A stretch of 8,529 bases of DNA from UBA8437 sp003445035 (GTDB taxonomy: Bacteria > Planctomycetota > Planctomycetia > Planctomycetales > Planctomycetaceae), in NCBI GenBank assembly GCA_937901285.1, contig CALCHI010000313.1, positions 1-8,529 of the forward strand, written 5' to 3'. Shown piece by piece: positions 1 to 5,949 of this stretch (positions are counted from its first letter, which is position 1; each line of letters begins with the position of its first letter). The position numbers and the translations under genes were made by a program. The notes under the pieces are model-generated. The model was not told the origin of the DNA and did no database searches. It saw only the letters and a program-made list of their open reading frames with translations.

Positions 1-704
1 CCCGCCGCCCCCTGTCCGCCCTGGTCATCTGCCCCGGCGGCGGGCTGACCCGCGTGGTGATCGACAAGGAAGGCAACGACCTGGCCCGCCTGCTGGCACC
101 GCACGGCGTCGTCGGCGTTGTGCTGAAATTCCGCACAGCCAAGACCACCACTCACTTCTACGGCATGGAACCGATGGAAGCCGACGTGAAACGGGCCATC
201 CGCACGGTCCGTGCCCGGGCCAACGACTGGAACATCGATCCCAAACGTGTCGGGGTGTTCGGATTCTCCGCCGGAGGAATTCTTGCTGCCGCAGCAGCCA
301 CCCGCTGCAAACGCGGAGACCCGGCCCGCCCCGACTTCTTTGCCGCGGCCTACCCGCTGCTGACCATGAACACCAAGGTCGCCGGCCGGAAGTACCAGCA
401 ATTGCTGTTCGGGCCAAAACCCACCGCCGCACAGTTGAAGGACTACTCGAGCGACCGCAACGTCAACGGCCACACGCCACCCAGCTTCCTGGCCCACGCC
501 CGTGATGACCGGGCCGTGCTGGTGGCCAACACCGAATTGTTTGCTGCGGCCTGCCGTAAGACCGGGGTATCCTGCACCACGTTCATCCGCGATAAAGGAG
601 GACACGGATACGGGGTCCGCGACTTCGGCAACCCGATCAACAAGTGGCGGTTTGCCTTCGTGGACTGGCTGATCCAACGCAAGCTGGCCACACCAGCTCC
701 TTGA
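1..704 (+). CDS. Acetylesterase/xylanase-like alpha/beta hydrolase (5' end outside the window)
   Basis: The frame is open from position 3 to the TGA at 702-704, so 233 codons are visible and the true start lies upstream; the ATG at 54 falls inside the conserved fold and is not the start. The family is the BD-FAE / COG0657 group of carbohydrate and small-ester hydrolases. Visible marks are the oxyanion-hole segment VICPGGG just before position 54, followed by IDKEGND; the nucleophile elbow GFSAGG with Ser at 267-269; the acid region HARDDR with Asp at 504-506 or 507-509; and the catalytic His in GGHGYG at 603-605. The triad is therefore complete. Planctomycete relatives usually read GGGY-x-G-L and FSAGGH, whereas here the sequences are GGGLTR and FSAGGI. 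The likely reaction is hydrolysis of acetyl or similar esters on a glycan. Export is expected from context, but the N-terminus is not visible. The next gene starts 2 bases after the stop, which suggests co-transcription and perhaps translational coupling. Confidence 0.88.
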   Translation, partial: RRPLSALVICPGGGLTRVVIDKEGNDLARLLAPHGVVGVVLKFRTAKTTTHFYGMEPMEADVKRAIRTVRARANDWNIDPKRVGVFGFSAGGILAAAAATRCKRGDPARPDFFAAAYPLLTMNTKVAGRKYQQLLFGPKPTAAQLKDYSSDRNVNGHTPPSFLAHARDDRAVLVANTELFAAACRKTGVSCTTFIRDKGGHGYGVRDFGNPINKWRFAFVDWLIQRKLATPAP

Positions 705-706
705 CC

Positions 707-3223
707 ATGCACCACCTTCACCGCCACCTGTCGCTCGTGCTGCTGATCGGCAGCCTGTCCGCTTCGGCCACCGCCGCCGACAAGCCGCAGGCCACGATTC
801 GGTTCAGTCGTGACATCCTGCCACTGCTGGCCAAGAAGTGCTTTGCTTGCCATGGTCCGGCCGACCAGGAGTCCGGACTGGCGCTGCACCTGAGAAACCG
901 GGCCGTCGGCAAAACCGACTCCGATCAGCGGGCCATCGTCCCCGGGCATCCGGACCAGAGCCATTTGCTCGCGAGAGTCCGATCCACCGACCCCGCCATC
1001 CGGATGCCACACGACGGACCGCCACTGACCCACGACGAGATTCGTCGGCTCGAGGCCTGGATCGCCCAGGGAGCCCGTTACGAAAAACACTGGTCCTTCG
1101 TTCCACCTCGCCGGGCTCGACCGCCGGTGGCCCACTCCGCCCGGCACGTCCGTTCACCGGTTGACCGCTTCGTGCTCGCCCGACTTCAACCGCGGAACCT
1201 GGACCTCTCGCCCGAAGCCGACCCCTACACGCTCGTCCGCCGCCTCTCGCTCGACCTCGTCGGGCTTCTTCCCTCGAGTCGGCAGATCGAGCGTTTCGCA
1301 ACCGACCCGTCAGATGCCAACTACGAACAACTGGTCGACGAACTGCTCGCCTCGCCGCACTTTGGCGAACGCTGGGGACGCCACTGGCTGGACCTGGCCC
1401 GCTACGCCGACAGCTTCGGCTACGAACGTGACGACGTGCGACCCAACGCCTGGCGGTATCGTGACTGGGTCATCAACTCGGTCAACCGCAACCAGCCCTA
1501 CGACCAGTTCATCGTCGAACAAATCGCCGGCGACCTGCTGCTCAAGGCGACCATCTCACAAAAAATCGCCACCGGGCTGCATCGGATGAATATCAAGAAC
1601 AACGAATCCGGCATCAACAAGGAGGACTACCGGAACCGGGAAACGGTTGACCGCGTGAACACCACGGCCACCTCGATTCTGGGCCTCACGCTCGGTTGTG
1701 CGCAATGTCATTCTCACAAGTACGACCCGATTCCCCAGCGGGACTTTTACGCCTTCTACGCGTTCTTCAACAACGTCGAAGAGAAGAACATCGACATCGA
1801 CGGTTCGGCCAAAGATCGCGGGAGGTACCAGGCGGCACTCGCCGACGTCAAACGCCGGCAGGCCACACTCAAGACACGCCGGGACACGATCGGCGGGATG
1901 AGAAAACACGCCAGCCTGGTCGCATGGCAGAACTCTCTCGGCAACAAGCCCTCCGACATCGCCGATCGTCTCAAGCAACTTGACCTCTCGCCCGAACTCC
2001 GGGAACTGCTCGCCCGGCCAGCGTCCCGCTTCTCGCCGGAACAACTGAAGATCTCCCGGGCCTTCTGGACAACACTCGCCGGACGCCACGATGACACCGG
2101 CCAGGCCATGGCCCAGATCAGTGTCCAAAAACGGCACTTGCCCAAGCCGTACGTGATGACGATCGCCGAACGAACCAAGGGACGTCGCTCCGCTCACGTC
2201 CTGCTCCGCGGAGATTTCAAGCAGAAGGGCAAACCGGTTCAGCCCGCCACTCCCTCGGCGTTGCCCCCGCTGTCATCTCGAAACAAGACCGCCGACCGGC
2301 TGGATCTCGCTCGCTGGCTGGTTTCCACCGGCAACCCGCTCTCGGCCCGCGTTGCGGTCAACCACGCCTGGGCCCACCTGTTCGGCCGTGGCCTGGTCAT
2401 CACCCGTGACGACTTCGGCAGCCAGGGTGAACCTCCCACTCACCCGGACCTGCTCGACTGGCTCGCCGTCGAATTCACCGACAGCGACTGGGATCGCAAG
2501 GCACTGGTCAAGCGGATTGTCACCTCCACGACCTATCGCCAATCCTCCAACCGCAGCCCAGGACTGGCCTCGTCCGACCCCGACAATCTGTGGCTGGCCC
2601 GACAGAGCCGATTTCGGGTCGAGTCCGAAATCGTCCGCGACCTGTTCCTGGACGCTGCCGGCCTGCTCCATTCGGCGGTCGGTGGATCAACCATTCACCC
2701 ACACAAGCCCGACGGCACCGAGGAATTGGCCTACAAGTACAAGACCCGCTGGATCGTCTCGAACCGGCCTGACCGCTACCGCCGGGGCATGTACATCCTT
2801 TTCAAACGCACCAACCCCTACCCGAGCCTGATGATCTTCGACAGCCCGGGAAGCAATGTCTGCCTGGCCGAGCGAAATCGGTCGAACACCCCGCTCCAGG
2901 CCCTGACCACTCTCAACGACCCCGTCTTCTTCGAATGTGCGCAGGCCCTGGGCCGTCGACTGGCCTCGTCGGACTCCAAGACCGACTCTCGCCTGCAACA
3001 AGCCGCCCTGGCCGCGCTCTCGCGGCCCCTGGTCTCCGAAGAGCTCTCGATCCTTCGCCAGCTTCACGCCGAGGAAGTCGCCTGGTTCGGCCAACACGCC
3101 GACGAAGCCATCCGCGTCGTTGGCGGCTTCCCGGCCCCCGACACACCGACTCACCACACGGCCGCCTGGATCGGCGTCGCTCGCACCCTGTTGAACCTCG
3201 ACGAATTCCTGACCCGCGACTGA
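707..3223 (+). CDS. PSCyt1/DUF1549/DUF1553 planctomycete cytochrome-like exported protein
   Basis: The protein has 838 residues. I chose ATG 707 over the in-frame ATG 644 because 707 opens directly into a signal peptide (hydrophobic LSLVLLIGSL, then SATAA near residue 24), while 644 lies inside the upstream esterase. No purine-rich ribosome site precedes it, and the 2-base gap suggests coupling. Domain order is PSCyt1 (about 28-125) with heme motif C45-x-x-C48-H49 and a possible axial Met100 in RMPHDGPPL; DUF1549/PSCyt2 (about 150-360), containing ERWGRHWLDLARYADS and a second C331-x-x-C334-H335 in CAQCHSHKYDPI; a Lys/Arg-rich linker; the MTIAER...RGDF segment (about 484-504); and DUF1553/PSD1 (about 526-785) with NRSNTPLQALTTLNDP near its end. 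No LamG insert is present, so this is a short form of the family. The exact biochemical role is unknown. The members are thought to be periplasmic redox or scaffold proteins and are nearly always paired with DUF1501, as here. Confidence 0.95.
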   Translation: MHHLHRHLSLVLLIGSLSASATAADKPQATIRFSRDILPLLAKKCFACHGPADQESGLALHLRNRAVGKTDSDQRAIVPGHPDQSHLLARVRSTDPAIRMPHDGPPLTHDEIRRLEAWIAQGARYEKHWSFVPPRRARPPVAHSARHVRSPVDRFVLARLQPRNLDLSPEADPYTLVRRLSLDLVGLLPSSRQIERFATDPSDANYEQLVDELLASPHFGERWGRHWLDLARYADSFGYERDDVRPNAWRYRDWVINSVNRNQPYDQFIVEQIAGDLLLKATISQKIATGLHRMNIKNNESGINKEDYRNRETVDRVNTTATSILGLTLGCAQCHSHKYDPIPQRDFYAFYAFFNNVEEKNIDIDGSAKDRGRYQAALADVKRRQATLKTRRDTIGGMRKHASLVAWQNSLGNKPSDIADRLKQLDLSPELRELLARPASRFSPEQLKISRAFWTTLAGRHDDTGQAMAQISVQKRHLPKPYVMTIAERTKGRRSAHVLLRGDFKQKGKPVQPATPSALPPLSSRNKTADRLDLARWLVSTGNPLSARVAVNHAWAHLFGRGLVITRDDFGSQGEPPTHPDLLDWLAVEFTDSDWDRKALVKRIVTSTTYRQSSNRSPGLASSDPDNLWLARQSRFRVESEIVRDLFLDAAGLLHSAVGGSTIHPHKPDGTEELAYKYKTRWIVSNRPDRYRRGMYILFKRTNPYPSLMIFDSPGSNVCLAERNRSNTPLQALTTLNDPVFFECAQALGRRLASSDSKTDSRLQQAALAALSRPLVSEELSILRQLHAEEVAWFGQHADEAIRVVGGFPAPDTPTHHTAAWIGVARTLLNLDEFLTRD

Positions 3224-3251
3224 TCGTCGCCACACAACCCGCGTTGGCCCC

Positions 3252-4688
3252 ATGACAACCGATCATCCCGCACTCCTGTCGCCGGAAGCCACCCGCCGAG
3301 AATTCCTGGCCAGTTCGGCCAGTGGTCTCGGAGGGGTCGCCCTCGCCTCGTTGCTGGCCGCCGACAGCCCCGCCGCCGTGATCCCGGCCCATTTCGCCCC
3401 GACCGCCAAACGCTGCATCTTCTTCTTCATGGCCGGCGGCCCCAGCCATGTGGACCTCTTCGACCCCAAGCCCATTCTCAACAACCGTGACGGCCAGAAG
3501 ATGCCCGACTCGTTGCTCGGGGCCACCGAGTTTGCCTTCATCAAGAAGAACAAGGCGGTGCTCAAGGGTTCACCGGCCAAGTTCCGCGCCCGTGGCGAAT
3601 GCGGCATCGAGTACTCGAACATGCTCGGGCAGATCGGCGACCGTGCCGACGACATCGCCCTGATCCGCACCGTGCACGGGGAACAGTTCAACCACCACCC
3701 CGGCCAATTGTTGCTCAGTTGTGGCAAGGCCGAGATGGGTCGTCCGTCGATCGGGGCCTGGCTGACCTACGGGCTGGGTACCGAATCGGACAACTTGCCC
3801 GGCTACGTCGTGCTGGCCGCCGGCCGGGGAGCCAGCGGCGGATCCTCGAACTGGACCAGCGGGTTCCTGCCCTCCACCTATCAGGGGGTCCCCTTCCGCG
3901 GTCAGGGCGACCCGATCCTGTATCTTTCCAACCCTCCAGGCATCGCCCGACGCAGCCAGCGTCGCACGCTGGATGCCCTGGGCCGACTCAACGCCATTCG
4001 CTACCGCGACGTCCGCGACCCCGAAATCGCCAGCCGCATAGCACAGTACGAACTCGCCTTCCGCATGCAGTCGGCCGCGCCCGAATTGACCGATCTCTCG
4101 GGTGAGACTCGCCACACGCTGGCCGCCTACGGGGTCAACCGCCCGACACCTCGGCCGACCGCCGCCATGCAATCCGGCGACACCTACCACCGTTTCTCCG
4201 TCAACTGCCTGCTGGCCCGGCGACTGGTCGAACGCGGCGTGCGGTTCATCAACATCGTCCACGCCTCGTGGGACCAGCACGGCAAGCTGGCCCACGACCT
4301 CGACTGGAACTGCCGGATGGCCGACCAGCCGATCGCCGCCCTGATCGACGATCTCAAGCAACGGGGACTGTTCGATGAGACTCTGGTCGTCTGGGCCAGC
4401 GAATTCGGCCGCACGCCGCTGGGCCAGGGCAACGACGGCCGCGACCATCACCCCAACGCCTTCAGCGTCTGGATGGCCGGTGGTGGCGTGAAGGGAGGCA
4501 CCGTCTACGGAACCACTGACGAACTCGGTTGGGCTCCGGCCGAAAACCCGGTCCACGTCAACGATTTCCAGGCCACGCTGCTCAGACTGTTCGGACTCGA
4601 CCACGAACGGCTGACGGTCAATCACCGCGGACTGGGCGTCCGGCTGACCAACCTGGGCGGCCGCGTGATTGAAGACGTGATCGCCTAG
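3252..4688 (+). CDS. DUF1501 family protein with Tat signal
   Basis: The protein has 478 residues. It begins with a twin-arginine signal, R15-R16 in TRREFL followed by SSASGLGGVALASLLAA, so it should be exported folded. The mature part starts with KRCIFFFMAGGPSHVDLFDPKP, the standard DUF1501 opening. The family has an alkaline-phosphatase/sulfatase-like fold. Further marks are NHHPGQLLLS, SEFGRTP starting at residue 383, GRDHHP with D398-H399-H400, GGGVKGGTVYGTTDE, and a C-terminal DHERLTVNHRGLGVRLT segment, so the protein is full length. The conserved Asp/His positions could bind metal, but the canonical sulfatase nucleophile motif C/S-x-P-S-R is not seen, and no activity has been assigned to the family. 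It lies 28 bases after the DUF1549/DUF1553 gene, on the same strand, in the usual order for this pair. No clear Shine-Dalgarno sequence precedes ATG 3252, but the Tat signal close behind it makes this start convincing. Confidence 0.95.
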   Translation: MTTDHPALLSPEATRREFLASSASGLGGVALASLLAADSPAAVIPAHFAPTAKRCIFFFMAGGPSHVDLFDPKPILNNRDGQKMPDSLLGATEFAFIKKNKAVLKGSPAKFRARGECGIEYSNMLGQIGDRADDIALIRTVHGEQFNHHPGQLLLSCGKAEMGRPSIGAWLTYGLGTESDNLPGYVVLAAGRGASGGSSNWTSGFLPSTYQGVPFRGQGDPILYLSNPPGIARRSQRRTLDALGRLNAIRYRDVRDPEIASRIAQYELAFRMQSAAPELTDLSGETRHTLAAYGVNRPTPRPTAAMQSGDTYHRFSVNCLLARRLVERGVRFINIVHASWDQHGKLAHDLDWNCRMADQPIAALIDDLKQRGLFDETLVVWASEFGRTPLGQGNDGRDHHPNAFSVWMAGGGVKGGTVYGTTDELGWAPAENPVHVNDFQATLLRLFGLDHERLTVNHRGLGVRLTNLGGRVIEDVIA

Positions 4689-4698
4689 CCCCCGGCTA
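4686..4698. terminator. 13-base inverted repeat holding both convergent stop codons
   Basis: TAGCC-CCC-GGCTA is a perfect 5-bp stem with a 3-base loop. The left TAG is the stop of the DUF1501 gene, and the right CTA is the complement of the TAG stop of the oxidoreductase gene. It occupies the whole 7-base gap plus both stops. It could act as a weak bidirectional terminator, but the stem is short and no T-run follows on either strand. Confidence 0.3.
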
Positions 4699-5778
4699 CA
4701 AGTCGTACCCGCTGGCCTTCAGCACCGCCTCGTGCACGGCCAATTCGTGGTCCAGCCCGTAGTCGTCCTCCTTCTCGCCGCGCACCACGGCGGCCAGGTC
4801 GAGGAACGCGCTGATGAAAATCCCCGGCCCTTTCTCCAGCGTGATGTCCTGGTATCCCTTCTTGTACCCGTCGTGGGTCCGCTCGAGAGCCAGCCGGAAC
4901 GTGTTGCCACCAAGCGGACGGAGGTCAAACGTGCCAAACTCGCCGCAGACGGTGAACTGGCGACGACGGAACCCCTCGTACTCGATCAACGCACTGCGGA
5001 TCGAAGCAATCGCCTCGGGGTAGTCAAAGACGGCCAACTGGTTGTCCTGCAGCGGGTCCTTCTTCGGGTGGGTCTTCCGGCCATACGGAGTGACCTTCTT
5101 CGGGGGACCCAGCACGCGGACCATCGCATCGATCACGTGACAGCCGATCTCGAACATCGAGCCGCCGGAGAACCGCGACAGGTTCTTGCGACTGGAGTCG
5201 CTGACCTTCTTGCTCATCACCGCGTGAACTTCAAACACGTCGCCAAGCATCCCGTCGGCCACCGCCTTGTAGCACCACTGGAACGCGGTGTGGTAACGGT
5301 AAATGTAGCCCATCTGCAGGTGACGCTTCTTTTTCTTCACCTTCTTGAGCAACCTGGCGAAGTCCTTGAGATTTTCACCGGCCGGTTTGTCCAGGTGAAT
5401 GTGCATGCCCGCGTCAATGCACCGGTTGGCCGTCGGCAACAGGTCCGGGACCTCGGTCTCAACCACCACCGCCTGCAGGCCCTTGGTGTTGAGCAGTTGT
5501 TCCTCGGTAATCACTTTCACGCCCTGGTACTCGTCGCCGATCGCCTTCCGCCGCGCGGGATCGTTCTCGACAATGCCGACCAGTTCGAAATCGTCGGTGA
5601 CTTGCTTGAGCTGTGCGAACACGCCTCGAGCGTGTGCGTGGCCGGTACCGATCTGTCCGATCTTGATCTTGGGTTTTTTTGCCTTCGCCACCCGGGCGGC
5701 CCGGGACGTCCCGGCGGCCAAAGAAACTCCAGCGGCGGCTGAACCGGCCAAAAACGTGCGTCGATCTACCGATGTCAT
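4696..5778 (-). CDS. Gfo/Idh/MocA-type oxidoreductase with Tat signal
   Basis: The protein has 360 residues. Its N-terminus, with R6-R7 in DRRTFLAGSAAAGVSLAAG, is a twin-arginine signal, so the cofactor-bearing enzyme should be exported folded. The Rossmann nucleotide-binding start is IGQIGTGHAHA (residues 40-50), with His47 where many relatives have Gly or a small residue. The NAD(P)-domain end motif, usually EKP, is LDKP at 129-132. The sugar-dehydrogenase substrate motif is GCHVID (212-217) with His214 as the probable catalytic residue. The C-terminal domain is complete through AVHEAVLKASGYDL. The family carries out NAD(P)-dependent oxidation or reduction of sugars, inositols or related polyols, and some exported members act on glycosides; the substrate here is not readable. 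A very basic run, KKVKKKKR at 145-152, is unusual. A good ribosome site, GAGGA, lies 8 bases before the ATG. The gene is convergent with DUF1501 and divergent from the fused hydrolase gene. Confidence 0.92.
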   Translation of the reverse strand: MTSVDRRTFLAGSAAAGVSLAAGTSRAARVAKAKKPKIKIGQIGTGHAHARGVFAQLKQVTDDFELVGIVENDPARRKAIGDEYQGVKVITEEQLLNTKGLQAVVVETEVPDLLPTANRCIDAGMHIHLDKPAGENLKDFARLLKKVKKKKRHLQMGYIYRYHTAFQWCYKAVADGMLGDVFEVHAVMSKKVSDSSRKNLSRFSGGSMFEIGCHVIDAMVRVLGPPKKVTPYGRKTHPKKDPLQDNQLAVFDYPEAIASIRSALIEYEGFRRRQFTVCGEFGTFDLRPLGGNTFRLALERTHDGYKKGYQDITLEKGPGIFISAFLDLAAVVRGEKEDDYGLDHELAVHEAVLKASGYDL

Positions 5779-5786
5779 GGTGAAAA

Positions 5787-5791
5787 TCCTC
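5787..5791 (-). promoter_or_regulatory. Ribosome binding site of the oxidoreductase gene
   Basis: On the minus strand the sequence is GAGGA, 8 bases before the ATG at 5776-5778. It is the only clear Shine-Dalgarno sequence in the window and supports the chosen start. Confidence 0.65.
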
Positions 5792-5809
5792 GGTGCCAGG
5801 AAGAGAATC

Positions 5810-5820
5810 TCGCGTCGCGA
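5810..5820. repeat. Small palindrome TCGCG-T-CGCGA in the divergent region
   Basis: A perfect 5-bp inverted repeat around one central base; allowing a 2-base bulge, flanking AAT and ATT extend the arms. It sits just downstream of the candidate -10 box of the oxidoreductase gene, where an operator could lie. In GC-rich DNA such a short palindrome may be chance. Confidence 0.25.
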
Positions 5821-5822
5821 TT

Positions 5823-5828
5823 ACCATA
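5823..5828 (-). promoter_or_regulatory. Weak candidate -10 box for the oxidoreductase gene
   Basis: The minus-strand hexamer is TATGGT, about 45 bases before the ATG. It is the best AT-rich hexamer on this side, but it matches the consensus poorly and has no -35 partner. Confidence 0.2.
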
Positions 5829-5896
5829 CCCGAATGGGCGAGAAGCCTGTAGCGCACGAATACGAATGCCTCGATGGCTTCCCCGGCCCGCCCGAC

Positions 5897-5902
5897 TACA
5901 AT
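5897..5902 (+). promoter_or_regulatory. Candidate -10 box for the fused hydrolase gene
   Basis: TACAAT lies 47 bases before the ATG at 5950 and would give a leader of about 40 bases. It stands out as AT-rich in GC-rich surroundings. No convincing -35 hexamer is found 16-18 bases upstream, so this is a candidate only. Confidence 0.4.
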
Positions 5903-5949
5903 GGCCGTTCATCGTTGAGGCGACCGTACCCTTCCAGAGACCACATTCC

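Noticed and set aside
54..56. Frame start for the esterase at 54 (GTG on the sequence)
   Set aside because: The conserved VICPGGG segment lies upstream of 54 in the same open frame, so the gene begins before the window.
644..706. Longer N-terminus for the DUF1549/DUF1553 protein from ATG 644
   Set aside because: The extra 21 residues overlap the esterase gene and would push the signal peptide inward; ATG 707 opens directly into the signal peptide.
443..1147. A minus-strand frame spanning the esterase/cytochrome-like gene junction
   Set aside because: It overlaps two well-supported plus-strand genes, and its product resembles no family.
3224..3251. Possible regulatory site between the cytochrome-like and DUF1501 genes
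   Set aside because: Only 28 bases, with no hairpin, promoter-like box or clear ribosome site; treated as an ordinary intra-operon spacer.
3570..4625. A 351-codon open frame on the minus strand
   Set aside because: Antisense to the DUF1501 gene, which has clear family motifs throughout. Long antisense frames are expected in GC-rich genes with biased third codon positions.
4732..5742. A 336-codon open frame on the plus strand
   Set aside because: Antisense shadow of the oxidoreductase gene; rich in Val, Leu, Arg and His with no domain pattern, while the minus-strand frame has a Tat signal, Rossmann motif and ribosome site.
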